From DATAEG01 sp963703085 (GTDB lineage Bacteria; Actinomycetota; Actinomycetes; Mycobacteriales; Jatrophihabitantaceae), in contig OY969789.1 in the NCBI GenBank assembly GCA_963703085.1, forward strand, positions 868,001-932,000: a DNA stretch of 64,000 nucleotides. Reading direction: 5' to 3'. Numbering within the stretch: position 1 is the first letter of the stretch; every line of letters begins with the position of its first letter. Positions 1 through 8,902 of this stretch are shown in pieces. A program made the position numbers and the translations under genes. The notes under the pieces are model-generated. The model searched no databases. It was not told the DNA's origin and saw nothing but the letters and a program-made list of their open reading frames with translations.

Positions 1-103
1 CAGATCCGCCGACCACAGGGAGACGAACGCATCCACCGGCTGGATCCTCTCGACGATGATCCATGCACGTTATCACTCGCTTCGGGTCGTGTATGGTGCT
101 GAA

Positions 104-123
104 TCGAGTCGATTCGAGTCGAT
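104..123. repeat. tandem 10-bp direct repeat upstream of ROK operon
   Basis: Two perfect adjacent copies of TCGAGTCGAT lie 26 bases before the chosen ROK start. A weak -10-like TATGGT lies at 92-97. One-helical-turn spacing of identical decamers suggests a regulator binding site, possibly for the DeoR protein at the end of this operon. The repeat is seen; its role is inferred. Confidence 0.45.
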
Positions 124-148
124 ACTCCCTGAGAGGTGCTTGGCCGAG

Positions 149-1072
149 ATGGCGTCAGCCCGGGTGAGCGGCGCGGTGGTCGGCGTTGATCTCGGTGGTA
201 CGAAGGTCGCCGCCGAGCTGGTCGCCGCGGACGGGCAGACAGTGCGCTCGGTGCAGCGCCGGCACACGGTCGACGGAGCGACGGATGCGATCCGCGCTGT
301 GCAGGACGTCGTCGCAGAAGCCGCAGGTGGAGCACCGGTCGCTGCAGTCGGCATCGCCGTCGCCGGTTGGCTCAGCGCAGATCGCGAATTCGTCCGCATC
401 GCAGCCAACCTGGGCATGCAGAACGTCGCGTTGCCCTCGTTACTCGCCACCACGCTCGGCGTGGACGTGCGCATGTACAACGACGGTGACGCCACCGCGT
501 TCGCCGAGTACGGAGTGGCTGCTCACCCGCGGCACAGCCTGCTGGCTCTGACGTTGGGTACCGGGCTCGGCGCCGGGTTGGTCATCAACGGAATGGTGAT
601 CACCGGCGGCACCGGACTCGCTGGCGAGCTCGGGCACCAACAGACCCGGACCGAGCAGCGCCCGTGCGTCTGCGGCGGCTCCGGTTGTGCTGAGCTGTAT
701 GCCAGCGGCGGCGGCATCGCGGCGATCGCCGGTGAGCAGCTGAACCGGGACCTGACCGCCGATGAGGTCCTGCAGCTGGCCCGCTCCGGTGACCCGGTTG
801 CCGTCCGCCTGCTCGAGGACGCCGGCCAGACTCTCGGGCAATTGATTGCCACCGCTGTGCCCCTCGTCGATCCCGATGTGGTCGTGATCGGTGGCGGATT
901 CGGCGCCGCGGCCGGGGATCTGATGCGGCCGGCCTTGCAGGCCGAGGTCGACCGCCGACAGTCGATGACCGGCGTTGCCATTGCCCCGCGCGTGATCACT
1001 AGTGAATTGGGTGGGCGGGCTGCCGCCATCGGCGCAGCCGCCCTGCTCCGACGAGCGAGGAGCACTGCATGA
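149..1072 (+). CDS. ROK family sugar kinase (glucokinase-like)
   Basis: This is an ATP-dependent sugar kinase of the ROK family, expected to phosphorylate a hexose or amino sugar in the cytoplasm. The N-terminus carries the phosphate-binding motif VGVDLGGTK. The ROK zinc site appears as GELGH followed by CVCGGSGCAE near the middle, with three clustered Cys and the preceding His. A second glycine-rich nucleotide motif, VVVIGGGFG, lies near the C-terminus. The frame is open from 56, but the ATG at 149 is preferred: it follows GAGAGGTG and removes an atypical N-terminal tail. Length is about 307 residues, normal for the family. It is the first gene of a five-gene operon, and its stop overlaps the next start as ATGA. 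The substrate cannot be read from the sequence. Confidence 0.9.
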   Translation: MASARVSGAVVGVDLGGTKVAAELVAADGQTVRSVQRRHTVDGATDAIRAVQDVVAEAAGGAPVAAVGIAVAGWLSADREFVRIAANLGMQNVALPSLLATTLGVDVRMYNDGDATAFAEYGVAAHPRHSLLALTLGTGLGAGLVINGMVITGGTGLAGELGHQQTRTEQRPCVCGGSGCAELYASGGGIAAIAGEQLNRDLTADEVLQLARSGDPVAVRLLEDAGQTLGQLIATAVPLVDPDVVVIGGGFGAAAGDLMRPALQAEVDRRQSMTGVAIAPRVITSELGGRAAAIGAAALLRRARSTA

Positions 1073-2115
1073 CCGGGATCGAGCCACCGTTACGCATCGG
1101 CATGATCGGGTGCGGGCGAATCGCACAGGTGGCGCACCTGCCGGCCATCGCCAAGTCAGCCAGCGTGCACCTCGTCGGTGTCAGCGATCCGAGCCGGACA
1201 CTCAGCGAAGGCGTGGCCAGGCGGTATGACGTGCCCGGCCACCTCGACACCGCCCACCTCCTCGAGTCCGATGTCGAGGCCGTGCTGATCGCCGTCCCGG
1301 ACCGATTCCACCTCGAGCTGACCCGAGCCGCGTTCGAAGCCGGCAAGGACGTCCTGGTCGAGAAGCCGGCCGCCGTCACGTCTGACGAGGCGAGTGAGAT
1401 CGCCGAGCTGGCTGCCAAGTACGGCCGGAAGCTGCAGGTCGGCGCGATGCGCCGGCATGATCCGGGACTGCAGTTCGCCCGAGGTGCCGTCGCCGGGCTG
1501 GGCGAACTTCTCGCGGCCACCTTCTGGTATCGATTGCCGACCGCCTTGCGGGCCAGCACCGAGGAGGTGTTGTTCCCGGCGATGGTCGTCGACGACTCGG
1601 TCAGAACGACCGAGGCCACCTTCAAGGCGGACCGGACCGCCTATCTACTCCGCACGCACGGCGCGCACGTCTTCGACGCCGTGCGCTACCTGCTCGGTGA
1701 TGTCCGGTCGGTCGGCGCAGAACTGGCGCAGGCCGGATCCGACCTGCATTGGCAGGGCTCGCTGGCAACGCAGCGTTGCCTGGCGTCGTTCGCGATCACG
1801 GCCAACACCCATGCCGAGTACTCGGAAGGCATCGAGATCTTCGGCGCACGCGGCGCCGTGCGGATCCGTTCGTACTTCCCGTTTTATCGACGGGCCAGCT
1901 CGGTTGCCGTCTTCGACGAAGGCACCGGCAGTTGGACCGCGCCGGAGTACGGCGCCGTCGACCCATACCAGCGACAACTTGAGGCGTTTGCCGCCGCCGT
2001 GCGGGCGGGCACCCCGACCGACCCGGATGCCGCGGACGGCCTGGCGGCGGTCCGGCTCATCGAGGCGACCGCGCGCAGCGTCGCCGACAACGGACACCGG
2101 GTCCGGCTGCCATGA
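1069..2115 (+). CDS. Gfo/Idh/MocA family NAD(P)-dependent oxidoreductase
   Basis: This is a sugar or sugar-derivative dehydrogenase with an N-terminal Rossmann domain (IGMIGCGRIA at about residues 10-19) and the family motif VEKPAA near residue 100, whose Lys is the conserved catalytic lysine. The C-terminal alpha/beta domain binds substrate. Length is 348 residues, typical for the family. The start overlaps the ROK stop as ATGA, and its own stop overlaps the downstream isomerase the same way, so the genes are translationally coupled. Such enzymes commonly oxidise inositols, glucosides or keto-sugars together with TIM-barrel isomerases, which fits the next gene. The exact substrate is not recognisable. 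Confidence 0.9.
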   Translation: MTGIEPPLRIGMIGCGRIAQVAHLPAIAKSASVHLVGVSDPSRTLSEGVARRYDVPGHLDTAHLLESDVEAVLIAVPDRFHLELTRAAFEAGKDVLVEKPAAVTSDEASEIAELAAKYGRKLQVGAMRRHDPGLQFARGAVAGLGELLAATFWYRLPTALRASTEEVLFPAMVVDDSVRTTEATFKADRTAYLLRTHGAHVFDAVRYLLGDVRSVGAELAQAGSDLHWQGSLATQRCLASFAITANTHAEYSEGIEIFGARGAVRIRSYFPFYRRASSVAVFDEGTGSWTAPEYGAVDPYQRQLEAFAAAVRAGTPTDPDAADGLAAVRLIEATARSVADNGHRVRLP

Positions 2116-2978
2116 ATGCGCTGGCCCCACTCGGTGTGTTCGCCCGGACCTTCATCCGCGACTCGGCGGCCGAGGTTGCCGACGCGGTGCGATCAGCCGG
2201 GTTCGACACGGTGCAACTGAACCTCAGCAGCATGCGGCTGCCGACCATCCCTGATGCGGCGACGCTCACCCGACTGGACCTGGCTGCGATCGGCGCGGCG
2301 TTCCGCGACCGCGGAATCAGCATCTGGGGCGTATCTCTGACGTTCAACCTGATCCATCCCGATGTCCACCACCGCGCGAGCGACCTGGCCCGCGCCGTCG
2401 GCTACCTCGCCAGAATCGCCGAATTGGGCGGTAGCTGCGCCACGATCTGCACCGGTACCCGCGACCCGGAGAACATGTGGCGCGCCCACCCGGACAACGC
2501 ATCGGCCGCCGCGTGGGCTGATCTGCGCGACGGCCTCGCCCAGCTGATTCCGTCGGCCAGAGCGGCGGGCATGCTGCTCGGCATCGAGCCGGAACAGGGC
2601 AACGTCATCGTCGATGCCGCTACCGCCCGACGACTGCTCACTGAGCTCGGCGAGGACGCTGCGGACGTGTGCATCGTCCTCGATCCGGCCAACCTGCTGA
2701 CCGTGGACACACTGCGAGACCAGCGCGCGATTCTCGGCGAGGCCTTCGACACCCTCGGTGATGCCATCGAGTGCGTGCAGGCGAAGGATGTCGTCGGCGA
2801 AGGGTATGCCGCCGCCGGCGCGGGCGGGTTGGACTACGACTTGGTCTTCGATCTCTGGTCGAGGCTGCCGCGACCAGCGCCGATGATCGCCCAGGACTGC
2901 ACCGAAGCCGACGCGCCGCGCGTGCACAGCATGCTGGCCGACCATGCTCACCGACACCCGTGGCGCGGCCCGGAGTGA
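2112..2978 (+). CDS. sugar phosphate isomerase/epimerase (AP-endonuclease-2 type TIM barrel)
   Basis: A 288-residue TIM-barrel protein of the xylose isomerase-like superfamily. Visible features are metal-ligand positions in the barrel: LGIEPEQGN near residue 158, VLDPANLLT near 190, QAKDVV near 222 and AQDCTE near 260. Members isomerise or epimerise sugars, act as inosose dehydratases or 3-keto-glucoside hydrolases, and usually sit next to Gfo/Idh/MocA dehydrogenases, as here. Both ends are coupled by four-base overlaps (ATGA at the start, GTGA at the stop). The substrate is unknown. Confidence 0.85.
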   Translation: MNALAPLGVFARTFIRDSAAEVADAVRSAGFDTVQLNLSSMRLPTIPDAATLTRLDLAAIGAAFRDRGISIWGVSLTFNLIHPDVHHRASDLARAVGYLARIAELGGSCATICTGTRDPENMWRAHPDNASAAAWADLRDGLAQLIPSARAAGMLLGIEPEQGNVIVDAATARRLLTELGEDAADVCIVLDPANLLTVDTLRDQRAILGEAFDTLGDAIECVQAKDVVGEGYAAAGAGGLDYDLVFDLWSRLPRPAPMIAQDCTEADAPRVHSMLADHAHRHPWRGPE

Positions 2979-3844
2979 GCCGAGCCGCCGGCGCTGAGCG
3001 CAACGGACCCGCTCAATACGCCTCGTTGGCCCACTGCCGCAAGGCTGCCGGGCGCAGCTTCGCAACCGAGCCGACGATGGTGCTGCTGCACGGTCTCGGC
3101 GGGGACAGCGGCCAGCTGTGGCCGTTGTTCGCTGACTGTCCGTTCCCGCGGCTGGCGCCGGATGCCCGTGCGCACGGCCGGACCGAGTTGATCGGCGAGG
3201 AGGAAGCGTTCACCTTCACCGGACTGGCGAGTGACACCCTGGCTCTGCTGGACGCGCTCGGCATCCAGCGGGTGGCCGTCGCCGGCGTGTCGATGGGTGC
3301 CGGTACCGCGGTCGCGCTCGCCCGGCGCATCCCGGAGCGAGTCGCCGGACTGCTGCTGATCCGGCCGGCATGGCTGGCTCGGCCCTACCCGTCGAACCTT
3401 GCTGCCTACGTGACCGCGGGGCAACTGTTGCGCGACTTCGACGTGCCCGGCGCCCGGCGCCGGTTCGCGGAGTCTGCGGAGTACCGCGCCGTGGCGCAGG
3501 TCTCGGCGGCGGGGGCCGTGAGCCTGCAGGGGCAGTTCGACGACACCGATGCCCGGCGGCGGTCGGTACGGCTGCGCTGCATTCCCGGCTCCACGCCGTT
3601 CGCCGACCTGACCGAGCTGGCCGAGCTGGCCGCGCTCGCAGTGCCGGTCGTTTTCGTCGGTGCCCGGTCCGATCCGACGCATCCGGTGGAGACGGCGCGG
3701 GCATGGGCAGGTGCGATCGCCGGCTCGCACTACGTCGAGTTGCCCTCTCGCGACGAGTCGCCCACGAGCTACGATGCAGCGCTGCGCGAGGCCGCGACGA
3801 CGTTCTCGGCGCAGTGTGTAGAAGGGGAAGGCGGGCATGACTGA
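2975..3844 (+). CDS. alpha/beta hydrolase fold protein
   Basis: The start is the GTG at 2975, which overlaps the isomerase stop as GTGA; an open frame extends further upstream inside the isomerase gene but is a shadow. The 289-residue protein has the oxyanion motif LLHGLGG near residue 37, the nucleophile elbow GVSMGAG with Ser106, and a likely acid Asp233 in GARSDPTHP. The catalytic His normally found about 27 residues later is not there: the segment reads ELPSRDESP. His252 and His288 are the only nearby histidines and neither is in the usual context. It may be a divergent esterase, or use a different triad. It overlaps the DeoR gene by 8 bases. Confidence 0.8.
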   Translation: MSRAAGAERNGPAQYASLAHCRKAAGRSFATEPTMVLLHGLGGDSGQLWPLFADCPFPRLAPDARAHGRTELIGEEEAFTFTGLASDTLALLDALGIQRVAVAGVSMGAGTAVALARRIPERVAGLLLIRPAWLARPYPSNLAAYVTAGQLLRDFDVPGARRRFAESAEYRAVAQVSAAGAVSLQGQFDDTDARRRSVRLRCIPGSTPFADLTELAELAALAVPVVFVGARSDPTHPVETARAWAGAIAGSHYVELPSRDESPTSYDAALREAATTFSAQCVEGEGGHD

Positions 3845-4652
3845 ACCGACGGCGAACAACGCCCCGGGCGCAACCGGCCGATATGCCTTCACCGAGGAGC
3901 GCCGCGCCCGAATCCTGGAGATCGTTGCCGGCCGGGGTCGGATCCGCACCGTAGAGCTGGCCGAACTTCTCGAAGTCACCCAGCCCACCATCCGCCGGGA
4001 TATCGCCGATCTTGATCGGCAACGGCTGCTGCGGCGCACGCACGGCGGCGCGCTTGCGGTCCGGCCCTCCTACGAGCCACCGCTGGCCACCCGGGCCGGA
4101 CTCAACGTCACTGCCAAGCAACGCATCGCGCGTGCCTGCGTCGAACGCATCACCGACGGCGACTCGGTATACCTCGACAGCGGGAGCACCGTCGAAGCGA
4201 TCGCGGACGCCCTGTGCGATCCCGCCGGGCCGCGGCACGTCAACGTGCTCACCAACGCACTGGGCGTAGCCGCTCGGCTGACCGAACTGCCGACCGTGCA
4301 CCACACCGTGCTCGGCGGGCAGTACCGCGCGCTCGGTGGATGCCTTGTCGGCCCACTGGCGGTGGAGGCGTTGCAGCAGTTCACCGTGAACACGGCGTTC
4401 ATCGGCGTGACGGGACTCTCAGACCTCGGCTTCACCGTCTCGGACATGGGAGATGCCGAGCTCAAGGCGGCGGCCATCGACCGCGCGCGGACGGTGGTCG
4501 TGGCGATGGACGCGAGCAAGGTCGGCGCAGATGACTTCCGCAAGGTGTGCGACCTCGATCGGGTACACGTGGTCGTGACCGACCGGCCCAACAAGTGGTT
4601 GGCCCAACGCTGCCATCGATCCGGGGTCGAGCTGGTCATCGCCGACCGATGA
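3837..4652 (+). CDS. DeoR family transcriptional regulator
   Basis: A 271-residue sugar-responsive repressor. The N-terminal winged helix-turn-helix has the DeoR signature, with ERRARILEIV, VTQPTIRRDI and LLRRTHGGA in order over about residues 20-75. The C-terminal DeoRC sensor domain carries YLDSGSTVEAIA (phospho-sugar binding), VLTNALGVA and VVAMDASKVG. It is the last gene of the ROK operon, overlapping the hydrolase gene by 8 bases, which suggests autoregulation in response to a phosphorylated sugar made by the ROK kinase. The gene converges on the SDR at 4666 with a 13-base gap. Confidence 0.92.
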   Translation: MTEPTANNAPGATGRYAFTEERRARILEIVAGRGRIRTVELAELLEVTQPTIRRDIADLDRQRLLRRTHGGALAVRPSYEPPLATRAGLNVTAKQRIARACVERITDGDSVYLDSGSTVEAIADALCDPAGPRHVNVLTNALGVAARLTELPTVHHTVLGGQYRALGGCLVGPLAVEALQQFTVNTAFIGVTGLSDLGFTVSDMGDAELKAAAIDRARTVVVAMDASKVGADDFRKVCDLDRVHVVVTDRPNKWLAQRCHRSGVELVIADR

Positions 4653-4665
4653 CCAGTGACCAGTG

Positions 4666-5463
4666 CTATGTGCGGCGGTGCGCGAAGTCGTTCACCGGTC
4701 CTACGTAGGACACCCATCCGCCGTCGGCGAGCAGGCAGTCACCGGTCACGAATCCTGCCGCGGTGGAAAGCAGGAAGAGCACCGGCCCGGTCATCTCCTC
4801 CGGATCGGCGCGTCTGCCGAGCGGCGTGCGCGGGATGATGGTGTCCAGGTCGAGAACCCCGCGCTCGATGGCCGCATCGGTCATCGGCGTGCGGACGAAG
4901 CCGGGGATGACTGCGTTCACCCGTACCCCGCTGGCACCCCACTCGGCCGCCAGCGCCTTGGTCAATCCGATGACTCCGTGCTTGGACACCGCGTAGGCGG
5001 TGCGCCCGGGGAATCCGCCCACGCTGGTCAGCGAACCGATGTTCACGATGCTGCCCGTACCGGCAGCCAGCATCAGCCGGCCGATGTCACGCGCCACCCG
5101 GAACGATCCGACCAGATTGATGTCGAGAATTCTGCCGAACTCCGCGTCGGTCAGGTCCTCGGAGCGCCCGATCTGCGAGATGCCGGCTGCGTTGACGAGT
5201 CCGTCGACGGCTCCCCATTCGGTCGTGCACCGCTCGACCAGCGCAGTGACACTGCGTGCATCGGTCACATCCGTGACATGAGGCAGGCACTGCGCCCCGG
5301 CCAACTCGGCAGTTTCCCGCAGCGCGTCCGCGCGCCTGCCGGCCACGAGCACCATGGCTCCGGCAGCAACTGCTCCGATCGCCACGGCCCGGCCTATCCC
5401 GCTGCCGCCGCCGGTGACGACGATGCGTTGACCGGCCAGCGAGATAGGTCCGCTCTGGGTCAT
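4666..5463 (-). CDS. SDR family oxidoreductase
   Basis: A classical short-chain dehydrogenase of 265 residues. The NAD(P) motif TGGGSGIG lies at about residues 17-24, the Ser is in NIGSLTS and the catalytic YAVSK follows; VNAAG replaces the usual NNAG. The start at 5463 (MTQSG) overlaps the permease stop as ATGA; longer in-frame extensions run into the permease gene and are rejected. It is the last gene of a minus-strand operon of lipoprotein, two permeases and this enzyme. It therefore probably oxidises the imported sugar or polyol. The substrate cannot be assigned. Confidence 0.9.
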   Translation of the reverse strand: MTQSGPISLAGQRIVVTGGGSGIGRAVAIGAVAAGAMVLVAGRRADALRETAELAGAQCLPHVTDVTDARSVTALVERCTTEWGAVDGLVNAAGISQIGRSEDLTDAEFGRILDINLVGSFRVARDIGRLMLAAGTGSIVNIGSLTSVGGFPGRTAYAVSKHGVIGLTKALAAEWGASGVRVNAVIPGFVRTPMTDAAIERGVLDLDTIIPRTPLGRRADPEEMTGPVLFLLSTAAGFVTGDCLLADGGWVSYVGPVNDFAHRRT

Positions 5464-6344
5464 CCCTTGACGGCGCCGGCGGTCAGTCCACGCACCACAT
5501 AGCGCTGCACGCACAGGTAGAACGTCACCGGAAGGATCGAGAAGACCAGCCCTGCCGCCTGCAGTTCGAAGATCGGGACGTCCTGCTGACTGGTGAAGGT
5601 CGCGATACCCAATCCCGCCGTGTAGTCGTTTCGGTCGGAGATGAACGCGGAGGCGAAGAGGTAGTCGTTCCAACTGTTGAAGAACGCGACGACCGCCACG
5701 GCCACCAGTCCGGCGCGCGACAACGGCAGCAGCATCCGGAACAACGCACCGAGCGGGTTACAACCGTCGACCAGCGACGCGTCCAGCACTTCCTTGGGCA
5801 CGTTGTCGTACGACGATTTCAGGATCCATGATCCCAAGGGCACGCTGAAGGCGGCATAGAGGACGGCCAGCATGGTGAGGTTGTTGGTCCAGTGCATCGC
5901 CCGGAAGAACTGCAGCTCCGGGACGATGATCATCGCGCCGGGCATCATCTGCGTAGCCAGCAACAGGAACCCGAAGACCAGCTTGCCGCGCCAGGCGAGG
6001 TGGCCGAGCAGGTAAGCACCGAAAGTGGCGAAGAACATCGTCAGCGCCACCGAGATCACCGCTATGTACAGCGAATGACCGAGCCAGCGAGCGATCGGCT
6101 GATCCTTGAACAAGTTGGTGATAGAAGTTCCGTCGAAGCCGCGCAGGATGAACGGCGGCGGGAACGACAGCGTCTTGTCCTCGGGCTGGAACGTGCTGAG
6201 GATCATCCAGTAGATCGGGAACAGCACGACCACGCAGACGAGGACGATGACCACGCCGCGGACGAATGACCCGGTCCTGCTCCGACCCACCTGGCGATTG
6301 CGCGGCGGCTTGGATGAGGTCCGCACGACGAGTTCGGGCTCCAT
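5460..6344 (-). CDS. carbohydrate ABC transporter permease (MalG-like, CUT1)
   Basis: An inner-membrane permease of 294 residues with about six transmembrane segments, starting with a hydrophobic helix at residues 30-48. The EAA-type loop that docks the ATPase appears as DASLVDGCNPLGALFRMLLP in the C-terminal third. The start at 6344 (MEPELV) has a GGAGG ribosome site; the frame is open further upstream but that part lies inside the other permease gene. It pairs with the MalF-like permease at 6383 (gap 38) and overlaps the SDR by four bases. No ATPase gene is present nearby. Confidence 0.92.
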   Translation of the reverse strand: MEPELVVRTSSKPPRNRQVGRSRTGSFVRGVVIVLVCVVVLFPIYWMILSTFQPEDKTLSFPPPFILRGFDGTSITNLFKDQPIARWLGHSLYIAVISVALTMFFATFGAYLLGHLAWRGKLVFGFLLLATQMMPGAMIIVPELQFFRAMHWTNNLTMLAVLYAAFSVPLGSWILKSSYDNVPKEVLDASLVDGCNPLGALFRMLLPLSRAGLVAVAVVAFFNSWNDYLFASAFISDRNDYTAGLGIATFTSQQDVPIFELQAAGLVFSILPVTFYLCVQRYVVRGLTAGAVKG

Positions 6345-6382
6345 CGGCTCGTCCTCCCTCGCGTCCAGGACGCTGCCGGCGC

Positions 6383-7330
6383 TCACCAACGACTCCGGAC
6401 CACGCGTCGTTCGATGAACACGAACAGGACCGTGCCGATCAAGGACAGCAACAACCCGACCATCGCGATAGCGCTGCCGTAGCTGAAGTTGAAGAACTGG
6501 AAGGCCTCGCTGTAGATGAGGATGGACAGCGTTGTGGTCTTGTTGCCGGGGCCGCCGCCGGTAGACAGATAAATCAGCGAGAACTGTTGCATGGAGTAGA
6601 CGAAGGCCAGCACGCCGAGCAGGCACAGGGTCGGCGCGATCATCGGCAGCACTACTGAGCGGAACCGGCGAATCGGCCCGGCGCCGTCGACCTTGGCTGC
6701 CTCGATCAGGTCGTCGGGCACCGACTGCAGCGCGGAGAGAATGATCAGGGCGTAGAAGGGAAAGCCCTTCCATACCGTGATGGCGACGACCGAGATCATC
6801 GCCAGCTTCGGCGACGTCAACCAGGCGTTGTGATGACCGACCCCCGGCAGGATGTCGGCCATCCGGTTGATGATGCCGAAGTTCGGATCCATCATCAGCA
6901 GGAAGGTCAGAACGGTCGGGATGTCCGGCAGCGCCCACGGCACCGCCAGCACGCCCCGGACGAGGCCTCGACCGCGGAACGACCAGTTGAGCAACAGCGC
7001 TATGCCGAGGCCCACCAGCAGAACGCAGGCCACCACGATGACGACAAAGATCAGGGTGGTGCGTAGCACGCTCCAGAAGATGTCGTCGTGCACCATCTGC
7101 CGGTAGTTCGACAGGCTCAGCCCGCCGCTGGAACCGAGCTGCTGCGAGCGGAACGACCCAACGATGCCCTTGCCGATCGGGTAGAAAATGAAGACGCCCT
7201 CGAACAGCAAGATCGGTATCGCCAGCAGATACGGAAACCACCACCACGGGCGCATTCCGCGCCCGCGCGGGCGCTGGGCCCGGCGGGCGACCGCCTGCAT
7301 TGCTGCAGGTCGGTCAGCCGTCGCCGTCAC
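6383..7330 (-). CDS. carbohydrate ABC transporter permease (MalF-like, CUT1)
   Basis: The first of two inner-membrane permeases for the lipoprotein encoded just upstream. The 315-residue protein has an arginine-rich cytoplasmic N-terminus (residues 1-26), then about six transmembrane segments. The ATPase-docking EAA loop reads EAAKVDGAGPIRRFRSVVLP near residue 215. The gap to the lipoprotein gene is 27 bases. Substrate specificity depends on the binding protein; the neighbouring dehydrogenase, lactonase and aldolase genes suggest a sugar or sugar acid. Confidence 0.92.
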   Translation of the reverse strand: MTATADRPAAMQAVARRAQRPRGRGMRPWWWFPYLLAIPILLFEGVFIFYPIGKGIVGSFRSQQLGSSGGLSLSNYRQMVHDDIFWSVLRTTLIFVVIVVACVLLVGLGIALLLNWSFRGRGLVRGVLAVPWALPDIPTVLTFLLMMDPNFGIINRMADILPGVGHHNAWLTSPKLAMISVVAITVWKGFPFYALIILSALQSVPDDLIEAAKVDGAGPIRRFRSVVLPMIAPTLCLLGVLAFVYSMQQFSLIYLSTGGGPGNKTTTLSILIYSEAFQFFNFSYGSAIAMVGLLLSLIGTVLFVFIERRVVRSRW

Positions 7331-7357
7331 CGCGTCTCCGTCTCGGTGCGATCGCCG

Positions 7358-8716
7358 TCAAATCTGATGGCTGAGCTCATTCTCTGCCTGCTTCTGCGCT
7401 GCAGCCATCGCGTCTTCCACCGACGATCCTCCTGACACCGCATTGGCCATCGCCTTGGTGATGATCTGGCCCATCTGCGCGTACACGAAGGTGTAGTCAC
7501 CCAAGATGTCGAACTCGCCGACGTAGTTCGTCTTCAAGTAGCCCGACATCCACGGAGTGGAGCTCAGATAGGTTGCGTACTCCGGCACGTAGTCACCGAA
7601 GTTGCTGAACGGGATGATCGGGTACCCGTTCGCCTTCGTCACCGCGTACAGGTTCTTTGGTTCGATCATGAACTTGACCAGGGACAACGCGGCGTCGCGG
7701 TTCTTGGACTCCTTCAGCACCACCATGGGGTGCAGCCGAGCGATGGCCTTGTTGCCCGGCCACGGTGGCGGCGTGCTGCGGAGGTTGGGGAACAGCTTGG
7801 GCGCCAGCGTCTTGAACGAGTTGATGCCCGCTGCGACGTTCAGGTTGTAGACGATGCGGTCGGATTGGTAGAGCTTGTTGATGGCCGCCTCGGAGCTGCC
7901 CTTCGGACCGGAGTTCTTGAGCAGTTCCATCCAGAACTTCATCGACTGGATCACCGGGTCCGAGGTCAGCTGCAGATTTTTGCCGCTGGCCCAGGCGCCG
8001 CCATAGGCGAGCGGGAAGTTCTGCAGCTGGTTCCACCAGTCCGCACCATCGGCGACGCTGTTCAGCAGGGCAGTGCCGTACTGATTTGGAGCGTGGGTAA
8101 GCGCTTTGGCGCTGTTCATCCACTCGTCGAGCGTGGTCGGCGGCGCGGAGAACCCACCCGCCTTCATCAGGCGCTCGTCGTAGGTCAGGGCGAAGGGAAC
8201 ATCGATCACGCCGAGCGCGTGCAGGTCACTGCCCAACTTGAACTGCTCGTGGGCCGGGATCGGCGTCAGCTTCAGATCTTCGGCGAGCGACTGCAGCGGG
8301 AGGGTTGCCTTGAACTTCGAGATCAAGGCTGATGCAAGCTCCGGCGGACACATCACCAGATCGGCATCGACCGACCCAGCCTGCGCCTGGGTGATCACGT
8401 TCTGATCGAAGGTGGCGAACGGCCAGCCGGTCCACTCCACCTTGATGTTCGGGTTCGCGGCCTCGAAGTCGCTGATGACCTTGAACCAGGCAGGCTTCTC
8501 TGCCTCCTCGAACTGTTCCCACGACATCAACTTCAGCGTCGTCTTGCCGTTCTTCTTGCCACCACCGCCGCCACCGCTGCTCTTGCCGCACGCGCTCAGC
8601 ATCGCCGCTCCGGCGCCCACCGCCGCGACCGTTCCGCCGGCCCGGAGGAAGCCGCGTCGACTGACCGACCCGAGTCCCTGCGTGGCACCGACGATGTCAG
8701 TTGGCTTGCCCGTCAT
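7358..8716 (-). CDS. extracellular solute-binding lipoprotein (CUT1 sugar importer)
   Basis: A 452-residue family 1 solute-binding protein that captures substrate outside the membrane for the two permeases downstream. The N-terminus has a twin-arginine motif (SRRGFLR, Arg20-Arg21) and a lipobox ending at Cys43 (LSAC), so it is probably exported by Tat and lipid-anchored. A Gly/Lys-rich linker follows the cysteine. The start at 8716 is preceded by GAGGGG. The upstream 186 bases contain a triple TGTCAAC-type repeat that probably controls this operon. Confidence 0.92.
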   Translation of the reverse strand: MTGKPTDIVGATQGLGSVSRRGFLRAGGTVAAVGAGAAMLSACGKSSGGGGGGKKNGKTTLKLMSWEQFEEAEKPAWFKVISDFEAANPNIKVEWTGWPFATFDQNVITQAQAGSVDADLVMCPPELASALISKFKATLPLQSLAEDLKLTPIPAHEQFKLGSDLHALGVIDVPFALTYDERLMKAGGFSAPPTTLDEWMNSAKALTHAPNQYGTALLNSVADGADWWNQLQNFPLAYGGAWASGKNLQLTSDPVIQSMKFWMELLKNSGPKGSSEAAINKLYQSDRIVYNLNVAAGINSFKTLAPKLFPNLRSTPPPWPGNKAIARLHPMVVLKESKNRDAALSLVKFMIEPKNLYAVTKANGYPIIPFSNFGDYVPEYATYLSSTPWMSGYLKTNYVGEFDILGDYTFVYAQMGQIITKAMANAVSGGSSVEDAMAAAQKQAENELSHQI

Positions 8717-8865
8717 GTGTTCCCCTCATCTCTGGACGGCATTGCCTGAACAGATCGCCAGAACAACGCCCTGCTACCTCCGGTGCCCTGCCGGGCCAAC
8801 ACGCTCCCGCTGGGGGAATTCTCGAGAGCGATGTCACATCCCGTAGCGAGCATGCCTACCGTCTC

Positions 8866-8884
8866 GTCAACTGTCAACTGTCAA
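8866..8884. promoter_or_regulatory. heptad-repeat operator upstream of sugar importer operon
   Basis: Three adjacent heptads read cGTCAAC, TGTCAAC and TGTCAAa on the plus strand. They include the nine-base word ACTGTCAAC that recurs before the aldolase operon and before the GntR gene. Read on the minus strand they give two TTGACA -35-like hexamers directed at the lipoprotein gene at 8716. No strong -10 follows. A GntR-FCD operator is inferred. Confidence 0.5.
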
Positions 8885-8902
8885 AGCCCGGTAACGTGCT
8901 GT

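Noticed and set aside
4650..4666. Short tandem TGACCAG repeat at the DeoR/SDR convergence
   Set aside because: Only two seven-base copies, partly coding, with no stem structure; probably chance.
5460..7247. A single 595-codon frame that could suggest a fused double permease
   Set aside because: The upstream half reads nonsense in this frame while the other frame encodes the MalF-like permease; a ribosome site precedes the ATG at 6344.
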